Part shown: piece by piece, positions 16,990 to 26,118 of the stretch
Layout of the letters: each line of letters begins with the position of its first letter
Numbering within the stretch: position 1 is the first letter of the stretch
Assembly (NCBI GenBank): GCA_003021235.1
Contig: PXQR01000142.1
Coordinates: forward strand, 49,908-111,889
From: Halobacteriales archaeon QH_6_64_20
GTDB lineage: Archaea; Halobacteriota; Halobacteria; Halobacteriales; Halococcaceae
Direction of reading: 5' to 3'
DNA length: 61,982 nucleotides
Position numbers and translations under genes: made by a program
The notes under the pieces: generated by a model
Database searches by the model: none
The model's input: only the letters and a program-made list of their open reading frames with translations
Told to the model about the DNA's origin: nothing

Positions 16990-18249
16990 TCAGTCGTTCG
17001 CCGTTCGAGCCGGCTGCGACGCGCGGATCGGCGTGCCGTCGGCCTTCGGCCCGAGTCGCGGCCCGTGGGTCGTGTCGCCGGGATCGATCCGTCGTCGCTG
17101 GCGGTAGTCAGTCGAGCGTTCCGTGGGGATCCGTCCGATCGCTCCGATCATCTCGACGAACTCCTCTACCGAACGGTATTCCCCGGATGTACCGCCGGCC
17201 CGCTTCGTGATCTCCTCCGAGCAGATGGTGCCCATGAAGTCGTTCGCGCCACACGAGAGCATCTTCAGCCCTTGGGAGTCGCCGTACTTCACCCAGCTCG
17301 ACTGAATGTTGTCGATGTTGTCGAGAAAGAGCCGGGAGACGGCGATCATCAGCTCGTCTTCGTCAGTGCTCGCCCCCCCCGTGACGAGCCCGCGCTCGTA
17401 CAGCGGGGTGTTCTCGTGGACGAAGGACAGGGGAACGAACTCGGTGATCGCGCTGGTTCGGTCCTGCAGATCACGTACCTCCTCCAAATGCATGACCCGG
17501 TGGCGAGCGTTCTCGACGTGGCCGTACATGATCGTCGCCGTGGTGTCGAGGCCCGCCTTCGAAGCGCCTTCCATCGCCGCTATCCAGCCCGCAGAATCGA
17601 TCTTCGCCGGACAGATCACGTCTCGCACCTCGTCGACGAGGATTTCGGCGGCAGTACCGGGCACGGAATCGAGCCCGGCGTCCTGCAACGTCCCGTAGAC
17701 GTCCGTGTATGACCAGTCGGTCCCGCGACGGGCGTGAGCGGCTTCCTCGGGCGTCATCGAGTGGACGTGGACGTCTCCTACGCTCATCGCGTCGATCTGT
17801 TCGGTGTAGGTGCCGGGATCGGTGTCGTACCGGGCAGGCGGACGATAATTGGCCGAACTGTGGGCCTGCTCGTAGCCCGCGAGGATCTCGTGGTGCTCGG
17901 CGTCGAGCGCGAATCCCGGATGGAGCCCCGATACCGAACAGACCTCGTAGATTCCCCGGCTCACCGCGTCGCGGACGATCCGTCGGGACTCGGCGGGGGT
18001 CTTCGTAAAGCCGCCGTGCGTGCCGTCGAGATCGCTCCGGAAGGCCTCGGCGGGGTCCTTGAAGTTACAGAACAGACAGCCCGTGTTACACGCGGTGGTG
18101 ACGTTGTTATTCAGATTCGCGACGAAGGTGACCTCCTCGCCGACCACGTCGGCTCGTCTTCGCGCCTTTCGGAGCGCGTTTTCGAACGACTGGTCCGTCT
18201 CGGGGCGGTACCGAAAGTCGAGATCCTGCGAGCGCGTTCCGCCGGCCAT
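16990..18249 (-). CDS. cofH: Fo synthase subunit 2
   Basis: A 419-residue radical SAM enzyme that couples the 4-hydroxybenzyl group of tyrosine to the uracil precursor, the partner of CofG. The cluster motif CNTGCLFC is C54, C58, C61. Diagnostic blocks are [53 protein letters not shown] and [14 protein letters not shown]. The extension after about residue 385 is polar and divergent. The frame runs open upstream over purC, but the ATG at 18249 begins the conserved part. It is divergent from purC. Confidence 0.93.
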   Translation of the reverse strand: MAGGTRSQDLDFRYRPETDQSFENALRKARRRADVVGEEVTFVANLNNNVTTACNTGCLFCNFKDPAEAFRSDLDGTHGGFTKTPAESRRIVRDAVSRGIYEVCSVSGLHPGFALDAEHHEILAGYEQAHSSANYRPPARYDTDPGTYTEQIDAMSVGDVHVHSMTPEEAAHARRGTDWSYTDVYGTLQDAGLDSVPGTAAEILVDEVRDVICPAKIDSAGWIAAMEGASKAGLDTTATIMYGHVENARHRVMHLEEVRDLQDRTSAITEFVPLSFVHENTPLYERGLVTGGASTDEDELMIAVSRLFLDNIDNIQSSWVKYGDSQGLKMLSCGANDFMGTICSEEITKRAGGTSGEYRSVEEFVEMIGAIGRIPTERSTDYRQRRRIDPGDTTHGPRLGPKADGTPIRASQPARTAND

Positions 18250-18357
18250 TATCGGTTCCGAGGACGCGGGGAGACAAAAGCCACCGGGTCGCCGACACAC
18301 CGGCTTCGCAGCCGATCGGACGACAACCGCTATGTATCGACCGCCGGAATCGCGCCC

Positions 18358-19392
18358 ATGACGAGCGTGAAGGACTTTCGAGTCGAGCGCGAAGCCGCGC
18401 CCAACGAGTTGGGTCGGGGACGGTTCGTCTTTTCGGACGACTACTCGGTGTTCGACTGGGGGCGGATGCCCGACGCGATCCCCCGGAAGGGCGCGACCCT
18501 CTGTACGATGGGTGCGTACAATTTCGAGATGCTCGATACGAACCACGTCCCGACCCACTACCGGGGCGTCGTTCCGGTCGGCGACGATGATGGCGTGACC
18601 GATCTCGGCGCGCTCGACGAACCGCCCCGGGAGATGGCGATCTCGCTCACACAGGTCCCCGACCTGCCCTTCGAGGACGGCGCGTACGATTACGACGCCT
18701 ACCACGAGGCGGCGGGCGAGAACTACCTGATCCCCCTGGAGATCGTCTTTCGCAACTCCATCCCGCCCGGATCGAGCCTCCGGCGACGCGCCGACCCGAG
18801 CGAGTACGGTCTCGACCTCGATGGCGATACCTGGCCCGAGGAAAGCGCGGAACTCCCGGAGCCGGCGATCGAGTTTTCGACGAAGTTCGAAGCACAGGAC
18901 CGGTATCTCTCGCGCGAGGAAGCCGCGGAGATCGCCGGACGGGCGGACATCGGTCGCCTCGAAGAACTCGCGCTCGCGGTGAATCACCTGCTCTCCCGCC
19001 AGGCCGCACAAGGGGGATTCGTCCACGAGGACGGCAAGATCGAGTGCTATTACTACGAGGGCACCATCACGGTCGCCGACGTCTGTGGCACCTTCGACGA
19101 GAACCGGTTTGCCTACGACGGCCAGGAGGTCTCGAAGGAGGTACTGAGGGGCTATTACAAGCGTTCGTTCCCCGAGTGGGTCGAGGCCGTTTCCGGGGCG
19201 AAACGCACGGCCCGCGAGCAGGGAATCGCCGACTGGCGGGAGCTGTGCGAACGCGATCCACCCCCACTCGCCGACGAGGTGATCGAAACCGCATCGGATC
19301 TCTACACCGCGGGCGCGAACGCGTATCTCGGTAGCGAGGTCTTCGACGCGCCCGGAATCGACGACGCAGTCGCGGCCGTCCGGGAGCTGTGA
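18358..19392 (+). CDS. purC: SAICAR synthase
   Basis: 344 residues. Phosphoribosylaminoimidazole-succinocarboxamide synthase of purine synthesis. Family signatures are [21 protein letters not shown] near the N-terminus, [39 protein letters not shown] and [11 protein letters not shown], with the C-terminal [17 protein letters not shown]. This is the longer archaeal/haloarchaeal form compared with the bacterial form of about 240 residues. The ATG at 18358 starts the conserved block. It is divergent from cofH. Confidence 0.92.
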   Translation: MTSVKDFRVEREAAPNELGRGRFVFSDDYSVFDWGRMPDAIPRKGATLCTMGAYNFEMLDTNHVPTHYRGVVPVGDDDGVTDLGALDEPPREMAISLTQVPDLPFEDGAYDYDAYHEAAGENYLIPLEIVFRNSIPPGSSLRRRADPSEYGLDLDGDTWPEESAELPEPAIEFSTKFEAQDRYLSREEAAEIAGRADIGRLEELALAVNHLLSRQAAQGGFVHEDGKIECYYYEGTITVADVCGTFDENRFAYDGQEVSKEVLRGYYKRSFPEWVEAVSGAKRTAREQGIADWRELCERDPPPLADEVIETASDLYTAGANAYLGSEVFDAPGIDDAVAAVREL

Positions 19393-19543
19393 CGGCACGG
19401 AGCTATCGAGAGCCCACCATCGGAGGGCGTGACACCGGGGCGCGTCGCTCGCGGCCGTCGTCCCTATTCCGGCGGTCGACGGGGACCCGACTCCCCGAGT
19501 AGTTCGAACGAACGGTCCCGTACCCCCACTTACCGTGCTTCGG

Positions 19544-19551
19544 TATTTAAG
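19544..19551 (+). promoter_or_regulatory. TATA box for the 53-residue gene
   Basis: TATTTAAG at 19544-19551 ends 31 nt before the ATG at 19582, good spacing for a short-leader transcript. Confidence 0.55.
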
Positions 19552-19581
19552 GCTCGTGCTAAGTGGCCCGCTCCGTGCGGT

Positions 19582-19743
19582 ATGGAGCGCAAGACCGCGC
19601 TCCGTACGGACTGTGAGTGGATCGCTCGCGGGCACGCCGGCGACCGCCAGCTCAACCAGGCCACGATCGAACACGCCGGCGCTACCGAACACGAGATCGA
19701 CTCCGTGCGTGGACATCGAGAACCCGCTTCCGACGAACAGTAA
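19582..19743 (+). CDS. Small hypothetical protein (53 residues)
   Basis: The start is MERKTALRTDCEWIARGHAG and the tail is polar and His/Glu-rich (AGATEHEIDSVRGH). It has a single Cys and no membrane segment. Support comes from the well-placed TATA box and haloarchaeal codon use. It is too short to assign to a family. Confidence 0.5.
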   Translation: MERKTALRTDCEWIARGHAGDRQLNQATIEHAGATEHEIDSVRGHREPASDEQ

Positions 19744-19865
19744 CGGGGAAAGCCGGGACCGGAATACGCCGCCCCCGGCACTGACGCCGACCGCGACGAG
19801 AACCCGACCCTAACGATAGATGCGACGATCGCGCTCTCGGCCGCGAACGCGCGAAGCGACACAGA

Positions 19866-21875
19866 TCATCCCGAGCGATCGAGCGCGTCGATCCGCTCTC
19901 GGTCCGCCTCGGCCAGCGCGAAGCCGAAGACGTCGGCGTTCTCGATCACGTGTCCCTCGTCGGTGCTCGACGGGATCGGCACTACGCCGCGTTCGACGTT
20001 CCAGCGCAACACGACCTGTGCGGGCGTCACCCCGTGGTCGGCGGCGATCGCTTCGAGAACGGGGTCGTCGAGCAGGCCCTCCGCGGACAGCGGCGAGTGG
20101 GCCATCACCCCCATATCGCGCTCCTCACAGAAGCGAACGAGGTCCTCACGGGGCGTGTACGGGTTCCGGCTTACCTGGACGACCCGCGGAGGGATCTCGG
20201 CAGTATCGAGGAGTTCGTCGAGTTCAGTGGTTGAAAAGTTGCTCACGCCGAGCGTTCGTGTCTTCCCTGCCTCGACCAACGATTCCATCGCGCGCCAGGT
20301 CTCGGCGAGCGTGACGTCGGCTTCCTCGGGGTCACCGCTCTCGTCGACCGGGAACGTGAGTTCGGTGGCCTCCTCGTGGGACAGTTCGGCGAGGTCCTCC
20401 AAGGGACCCTGGTGGGCCCAGGCATCGGGCCAGTGGAGCATGTAACAATCGAGGGTTTCGACGCCGAGCGCGTCCCGGGTTCGCTCGCAGGCCGCCCGGA
20501 CGTGCTCGGGAGCGTGGTTCGTGTTCCAGACCTTGCTCAGGAGGTAGAGCGCCTCGCGATCCGGGCTTCCCGGGCGGGCTAAGATCTCGCCGATTCGGCG
20601 CTCATTGCCGTATAGCTCCGCACAGTCGAGCAGGCGATAGCCGGCGTCGAGCGCGACTTCTACCGACTCGCGCAGGTCGACGTACTCCTCGCCGCCGCGA
20701 TACCGTGAGCACCCGAACCCGATCGGCGGCATCGCATGCGCTCTCGAGGTCCCGGATTCCTCTCGGGCTTCCGTTGTGAAAGCAGGCGACGGTGACGACG
20801 GCGTCCGCTCCCTGTCGGTCTTCAGCGGTGCCGGACGCTCGAAGCCCGCCGTTTCGACCGCGACCGGTCCGCCGGTTTCCGCACGCGACTCGATGGCCTC
20901 GATAACCGCCACGAGGTGTGCTGCCCGCCGTCCGCTGGGGTAGTGCGGTCTGCTCTCGTTGATCGCGGCGGCCATCTCCGCGACGCCCGAAGCGTACTCC
21001 AGATCCCTCGGCACGCTTTGGGAGGGAACTCGCCGGTACTCGCGACCGAGACGGGCGAACTCCACCCTCCCACCTGCATCGAAGGCGGCGGCGTCCGCGA
21101 GATGTATCGAACCGTCGTCGCCGTGGATCTCCAGGTCGTAGAAACTCCGCGTTCGATGCGGGACGTACATGCTCGCGGTCAGGCGCACCGAGACGCCGTC
21201 GGCGAAGCGCAGTACGCAGACGACGTGATCGGGCGTCTCGACCTCGAACGAACGCCCCTCATGGACGTGTTCGCCGAGCAGGAGTTCGGTGTTGGCCGCT
21301 TCGACCTCGACCACCGGCCCGAAGTACCCGACGAGCACGGAAAGGGGATAGACCGCTCCGTCGTAGAGCGGGCCGGCTCGGAGGAACGGCTCGGGACTCT
21401 CGTTCCACTCGGTGAGCCGCCCAATGTTACACTCGGCGTAGGCCGTGCGGACGGTCCCCAGCCGCCCTTCCCGGAGGTAGCGCCAGGCGCGTTGTTGGGC
21501 GTCTCCCATGAGACTGATCGGCGCACAGCCGAGCCGAACCCCTCGTTGCTCGGCGAGTTCGACGAGCCCCCATGCGTCGGCGGCGTCCATCGCAAGGGGC
21601 TTTTCGCTGTAGACGTGGGGTCCGGCTTCGAGACATCTTCGAGTGATCGCGGCGTGGGCTTCGTGCGTGGTGAGATTACAGACCAACGAGGCGTCGCCCT
21701 CTTCGAGTAACGCGTCGAGATCGTCGTAGGCGGTAGCGTCGTGGGCGCATGCGAACCGGTCGGCGCGTTCCCTGTCGAGATCGGTTGCACCCACCAAATC
21801 AAGCCCGCCGGCGCGGGAGATGCCCGGCGCGTAGCGATCGGCGATGGTTCCACAGCCGACGATGGCGACGTTCAC
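19866..21875 (-). CDS. Fused Gfo/Idh/MocA oxidoreductase and aldo/keto reductase
   Basis: A 669-residue, two-domain cytosolic enzyme in one uninterrupted frame. Residues 1-345 are a Gfo/Idh/MocA dehydrogenase: VGCGTIADRYAPG nucleotide-binding loop and SEKPLAM with the conserved Lys. A Ser/Pro/Thr-rich linker follows (about 350-380). Residues 382-669 are an aldo/keto reductase: GYRLLDCAELYGNE with Asp and Tyr, SKVWN with Lys, DCYMLHWPDA with His, and GVSNFS. All four catalytic residues of the AKR are present. The GTG at 21875 begins the first Rossmann strand; a TTG upstream is less likely. An internal Met at residue 382 could also give a separate AKR. It probably oxidises and reduces sugars or inositol-like compounds. 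Confidence 0.85.
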   Translation of the reverse strand: MNVAIVGCGTIADRYAPGISRAGGLDLVGATDLDRERADRFACAHDATAYDDLDALLEEGDASLVCNLTTHEAHAAITRRCLEAGPHVYSEKPLAMDAADAWGLVELAEQRGVRLGCAPISLMGDAQQRAWRYLREGRLGTVRTAYAECNIGRLTEWNESPEPFLRAGPLYDGAVYPLSVLVGYFGPVVEVEAANTELLLGEHVHEGRSFEVETPDHVVCVLRFADGVSVRLTASMYVPHRTRSFYDLEIHGDDGSIHLADAAAFDAGGRVEFARLGREYRRVPSQSVPRDLEYASGVAEMAAAINESRPHYPSGRRAAHLVAVIEAIESRAETGGPVAVETAGFERPAPLKTDRERTPSSPSPAFTTEAREESGTSRAHAMPPIGFGCSRYRGGEEYVDLRESVEVALDAGYRLLDCAELYGNERRIGEILARPGSPDREALYLLSKVWNTNHAPEHVRAACERTRDALGVETLDCYMLHWPDAWAHQGPLEDLAELSHEEATELTFPVDESGDPEEADVTLAETWRAMESLVEAGKTRTLGVSNFSTTELDELLDTAEIPPRVVQVSRNPYTPREDLVRFCEERDMGVMAHSPLSAEGLLDDPVLEAIAADHGVTPAQVVLRWNVERGVVPIPSSTDEGHVIENADVFGFALAEADRERIDALDRSG

Positions 21876-22257
21876 ATCCCGAGGGACTTCGAGAACAGGC
21901 AAAAAGACGAGGGAGCCGGAAACACGGACGAGTACCCGTTCGAACTATCCACCTCGGATGAACGTGTTGCTCGCCGGTATCAGCCGCTTTTCGAGCAACT
22001 GCGATATATCCGAATCCGGTGCCGGACTCCTCTATAATAGAAACTGAATCGAATACCGCTCGCAGGCCTTCGAGGACGTTGCCCTGTAGCCGATACTCGG
22101 ACATATACGCCCAGACGCGGCCGGAGAGGGGACTGAGCACCGTCGCGGGCCGGCTTTCGAACGGCCGTGTTGTCTGCGTCGGCAGCTGCTTTGATCCACC
22201 GTCGTCTAGTTCTACTGATGGTCGAAGGGTGATTAGCTCTCGGCATCCCGATACCGG
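21876..22257. other. Intergenic region
   Basis: 382 bases upstream of the fused oxidoreductase gene and beyond the stop of the lipid kinase-like gene. It is somewhat A+T-richer at 22010-22050, which could hold the promoter. No gene seen. Confidence 0.45.
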
Positions 22258-22845
22258 TTAGAACCCGGCCGGGAGCAAGAGTCCGAGTTCGATCGCACAG
22301 GCAGCGGCGATCGGGATCGAGAGGTTGTCGTCGATCACGTAGCCCCCTGGGGCGGGCTTCACGCCGTCGGCGATCGTCGCCGCGAGTCCCCCGAATACGG
22401 CGGGCACGGGCGAAATCAAAAAGGAAGCGATCAGCACCGAGACGCCGAAGGTTACGAGCAGGACGAAGGTCCGTTTGGCCGCGCGTAGCTCGCCCGATCC
22501 CAGCAAGCCACTAACGGGGTCGGCGATCGCCAGCATGAACATTCCTGCCAGGGCCGATCGCGGGGGGAAAACGAGCACGACGACCGCCATCCCGAACAGG
22601 TAGAGGAAGTAGCCGGCGAGGTTGTCCTGCTCGTACTCCCTGGTGAGCCGGTCGAAGACCCGTTCGAGGAGCGGCCAGTTGAGACCGACGTAGAGGCGTA
22701 CGACTTCGAGGCAAAAGGCGACGAACGTCACGGCGACCAGCACCCAGCCCAGTTCGCGCCAGGACAAGAGGCCGAGCAGATACGACAGCGGAAAGAACAC
22801 ACCCGAAACGTGGACGAGGCGGCGTGCGATCTCGTTCGTGTCCAC
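22258..22845 (-). CDS. CTP-dependent polyprenol/diacylglycerol kinase-like membrane protein
   Basis: A 195-residue integral membrane protein with about six hydrophobic segments. It resembles the SEC59/DGK1/VTE5 (dolichol kinase-like) group. The characteristic charged loops are REYEQDNLAGYFLYLFGM and ADPVSGLLGSGELRAAKRT, followed by GGLAATIADGVKPAPGGYVIDDNLSIP with acidic residues near a membrane helix. It may phosphorylate an isoprenoid alcohol or diglyceride. The GTG at 22845 is the best start and lies inside the glyS frame, overlapping it by 118 nt. Confidence 0.8.
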   Translation of the reverse strand: MDTNEIARRLVHVSGVFFPLSYLLGLLSWRELGWVLVAVTFVAFCLEVVRLYVGLNWPLLERVFDRLTREYEQDNLAGYFLYLFGMAVVVLVFPPRSALAGMFMLAIADPVSGLLGSGELRAAKRTFVLLVTFGVSVLIASFLISPVPAVFGGLAATIADGVKPAPGGYVIDDNLSIPIAAACAIELGLLLPAGF

Positions 22846-24566
22846 GTATCCGAGAGGACCGCTCCGAGTTCTCCGAGGCCATCGGCCGACATCGGGACTC
22901 GGATCTGTGCGGCCGAGTCGCGGTCGCGAAGCGTCACCGACCCGTTTCCCTCTACCGTCTCGTAGTCGACGGTGAGACATACCGGGGTGCCGATCTCGTC
23001 CTGGCGACGGTATCGCCGACCGATCGATCCCGAGTCGTCGTACTCGACGGCGAACCCGCGCTCGCGAAGCGCCGCGGTGATCTCACGTGCTCGCTCGCCC
23101 ATCCCGTCTCTGTCCATGAGCGGGAAGACGCCGGCGAACGTCGGTGCGAGTTCGGGGGGTAGTTCGAGATAGGTCCGCTCCTCGCCTTCGACGGTATCGC
23201 GCCGGAAGGCGTGTTCGAAGACGGTCGCGAAGACGCGATCGACGCCGAAGGACGGCTCGATCACGTGTGGGGTGACGTTTTCGCCGGCGATCGTCTCCTC
23301 GATCACGTCGAACCCCGTCACGGCCACCGGGATCGCATGGGTCTCGCCGTCGATCTCGATTTCGATCTCCTCGCCGTCAAACGCCTCGGGCTCGCGGGCC
23401 GCACGCTCCTCTAACGCCTCGACCACCGCCGGAGCACGGTCGCCGAACTCCGGTCCCAGGTAGCTCATGTCGGGATCGACGGCCGGGCGCTCGATCGTTC
23501 GGGGTTCGTCGTAGGGCTCGAAGACCGTCATCGACCCGCCCGAACGTTCGGCGTGCCGGGAGAGATCGTAGTTCCCCCGGGTCGAAAAGCCCGAAACCTC
23601 GATCCAGTTGCCCCCGAGTTCGGCTTCGGCATCCCAGCAGTCGACGGCGTAGTGAGCGCGCTCGCCGGGTAAGTGCTGGCGGTAGCGAAAGCGATCGGTG
23701 TCGACGCCGATCCGCTCGTACCACTCCGTTGCGATCCCGAGATAGTAGGCGATCCACGGGCTCTCGATCGTCCCTTCCTCGACCGCCTCGCTGACCGTTT
23801 TCTCGACGTACTCGCGTCCCTCGGATCGTTGTTCGTCGATCGGGTAGAGGGTGAGCGAGACGTCCGCGACGCTTGCGAGATCGGGCTCGCTCGTTTCGGG
23901 GCTCACGAACAGCTCCAGTTCGGCCTGGGTGAACTCCCTCACCCGAACGATCCCCCGGCGGGGGCTGATCTCGTTGCGATAGGCCTTCCCGATCTGGCCG
24001 ACACCGAAGGGCAGTTGATTGCGCGCGTATTCGGCGAGGCGGCCGAATTCGACGAAGATCGCCTGGGCGGTTTCGGGACGCAGATAGCCCGGTGCCGAGG
24101 ATCCCGGCCCGATGTTCGTGCCGAACATGAGGTTGAACTCCGAGACCGGGGCGTCGACCAGGAGAGCCCCGCAGTTCGGACACGCTATCTCGTGAGTGGC
24201 GACGAGTTCCCCGATCCGTTCGGTACCCAAGCTCTCGGCGTCTTCGATGCCCGTCTCGTCCTCGACGAGGTGGTCGGCCCGGTGGCTCGTCTCGCACTCG
24301 GAACACTCGATCATCGTGTCGTCGAACCCGTCCAGGTGACCCGAAGCCTCGAAGACGGGTTCGGGCATGATCGTCGGCCCGTCGACCTCCATGTGACCCT
24401 CCCGGGTGACGAATCGCTCGCGCCAGGCCGATTCGAGGTTGCGTTTCAACGCGGCTCCCTGCGGGCCGTACGTATAAAAGCCGGCGACGCCGCCGTACGC
24501 TCCCGCCGTCGGGAAATAAAACCCCCTGCGAGTGGCGAGTTCGGTGAGTCGGTTGTGATCGGTCAT
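22728..24566 (-). CDS. glyS: Glycyl-tRNA synthetase
   Basis: A 612-residue class II synthetase that charges tRNA-Gly. Motifs seen are GAYGGVAGFYTYGPQGAALK (N-terminus), LRPETAQAIFVEF, PFGVGQIGKAYRNEISPRRG, FTQAELELF and, near the C-terminus, EPSFGVDRVF. The anticodon-binding domain ends around LRDRDSAAQIRVPMSADGLGEL. The last ~40 residues are Cys/Ser/Arg-rich and not GlyRS-like; they arise from reading out of frame across the start of the kinase-like gene. This suggests that an original stop near 22845 was lost. The ATG at 24566 fits the conserved start. Confidence 0.9.
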   Translation of the reverse strand: MTDHNRLTELATRRGFYFPTAGAYGGVAGFYTYGPQGAALKRNLESAWRERFVTREGHMEVDGPTIMPEPVFEASGHLDGFDDTMIECSECETSHRADHLVEDETGIEDAESLGTERIGELVATHEIACPNCGALLVDAPVSEFNLMFGTNIGPGSSAPGYLRPETAQAIFVEFGRLAEYARNQLPFGVGQIGKAYRNEISPRRGIVRVREFTQAELELFVSPETSEPDLASVADVSLTLYPIDEQRSEGREYVEKTVSEAVEEGTIESPWIAYYLGIATEWYERIGVDTDRFRYRQHLPGERAHYAVDCWDAEAELGGNWIEVSGFSTRGNYDLSRHAERSGGSMTVFEPYDEPRTIERPAVDPDMSYLGPEFGDRAPAVVEALEERAAREPEAFDGEEIEIEIDGETHAIPVAVTGFDVIEETIAGENVTPHVIEPSFGVDRVFATVFEHAFRRDTVEGEERTYLELPPELAPTFAGVFPLMDRDGMGERAREITAALRERGFAVEYDDSGSIGRRYRRQDEIGTPVCLTVDYETVEGNGSVTLRDRDSAAQIRVPMSADGLGELGAVLSDTWTRTRSHAASSTFRVCSFRCRICSASCPGANWAGCWSP

Positions 24567-24789
24567 ATCGAGCGTGTGTCAGGCGCGTGCGTGTACCGGC
24601 TTGTGCGTGTCGGGTTCGGTGTGGGTGTCGGGTTCGACGTGCCGTTGTGGATACCGGCATGAGCCCGGTCGTGGTCGCGCGTCGATCACTGTCGATCGTC
24701 GTTCGTCGCTTCGGTCGCCGGTCGGTGTTTCCGCCGTCGTCCCATCGTTCCGGCTCGATCATCGGCGGTCGGTGCCACGTTTCGTATCG

Positions 24790-25638
24790 TCACTGAAGCG
24801 CTTCGAGCAGATCGACGTCACGGACGATTCCCGACAGTTTACCGCCGCTCACCAGCGGGATCTGTTCGATGTCCGCGCTCACCATCCGCTGGGCGGCTTC
24901 CTGAGCAGTTTTCGTCCGTGTGAGGGTAATCACGTCCGCGCTCATGAAGTCGCTCACCGGTTCGGCCGGGATCTCGACGTTGCGCGTGGGCATGTATCGA
25001 CTGCCGACGGTCTTGATCCCCTCCCACATCCACTCGTCGTCCTGGTTCGCGACGCTCTCGCCGGTTTCGGTCTCGCCCTCGACGATACGGGCAACACCTA
25101 AGATATCGACCTCGGTGAGCACGCCACACATATCGGCGTCGTCGTCGAGCACGACACCGTAGGGGACGCCGGCATGCGCGAGCTGGCGTTCGGCTACTGG
25201 GAGGGGCGCTCCCTGATAGAGGGTATGGATCCCCTCGCGCACGAGATCGCCGACCGGCGCCTCGCCGTCTACGTCCCCGTCGGCCATCGCCTGGATGACG
25301 TCGGTAACCGTGACGATCCCGACGAGTGCGTCGTCTACCACTGGAACACGACGGATACCCTCCTCGAACATCAGTCGCGCGAGATCCTCGATCGTCGCGT
25401 CGCTCGCGATAGTGGGTCGCTCCTCGGCCAGGATGGCCAACTGGTCCTCGTCCGGGCGCGAGATCAGCGATTCCCTGGTCACCAACCCGCGGAACGCCTC
25501 GTTTCCGTCCTCCTCTTTGACGACGGCGACCGAGGAGAAGTCCTGTTCCTGGAGATACGAGAGGGCGTCCTCGCGCGTCCCCGGCAACGAGACCGTGACG
25601 AGCTCGGCCCGGGCCGTCATCACGTCTGCGACGTCCAT
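24790..25638 (-). CDS. Four-CBS-domain regulatory protein
   Basis: A 282-residue cytosolic protein made of two Bateman pairs. CBS repeats begin near residues 6 (VMTARAELVTV), 70 (RPTIASDATIEDLARLM), 127 and 220 (FMSADVITLTRT). Each ends in the typical GIVT.TD or GIVRDVDLL. CBS pairs bind adenine nucleotides and gate partner enzymes or transporters. No effector domain is fused. The open frame extends further upstream, but the ATG at 25638 starts the first CBS domain. Confidence 0.88.
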   Translation of the reverse strand: MDVADVMTARAELVTVSLPGTREDALSYLQEQDFSSVAVVKEEDGNEAFRGLVTRESLISRPDEDQLAILAEERPTIASDATIEDLARLMFEEGIRRVPVVDDALVGIVTVTDVIQAMADGDVDGEAPVGDLVREGIHTLYQGAPLPVAERQLAHAGVPYGVVLDDDADMCGVLTEVDILGVARIVEGETETGESVANQDDEWMWEGIKTVGSRYMPTRNVEIPAEPVSDFMSADVITLTRTKTAQEAAQRMVSADIEQIPLVSGGKLSGIVRDVDLLEALQ

Positions 25639-26118
25639 ACCTCGACGCTGGGGTGGCAACGTACTAAGTCGTTTCATTCGGCCGGCAGAACACGCACTCC
25701 TCCGAACCTCCGGGGCGACGAAGTCGAACGGGAGTCGTCTCTCCCGTTCGGTCACATGGCTGTGAGGCCGTGAAGTCGTGAGGCCGTGGGGTCGCGATCG
25801 TCGCGCCGGCCGACCGATACTGACGCTGCTATCGGCGTCGGGTATCGATCTCGCCCTCGTCCCAGCGAGGAGCGACCCTGCTCGACGGCGGTCGTATCGC
25901 CAATGCACGACGGGCCGTTCGGGCGAACGAAAGAGACGCGCCGATTGACAATGATTAATATATGAAGTCAGTGCATTCGGCGTTTTGAAGATATCCGATA
26001 CTGAGATGAGGAAATAGTCGTTATTACGATGAATATGTGATGTTCGGTTCACTTCGAAGGTAAACGGTAGCTATTTGTGTACCCATCGTCGATGCGTGTA
26101 TTAGACCGTGGTGCAAGA
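25639..26118. other. Intergenic region with A+T-rich promoter segment
   Basis: 480 bases. 25940-26070 is notably A+T-rich (TTAATATATGAAG near 25955) and probably carries the promoter and control sites of the ABC operon that follows. No gene seen. Confidence 0.6.

Noticed and set aside
24596-24650. Tandem GTGTCGGGTTCG units upstream of glyS
   Set aside because: Only two imperfect units are present and there is no inverted symmetry; too short to call a regulatory repeat.
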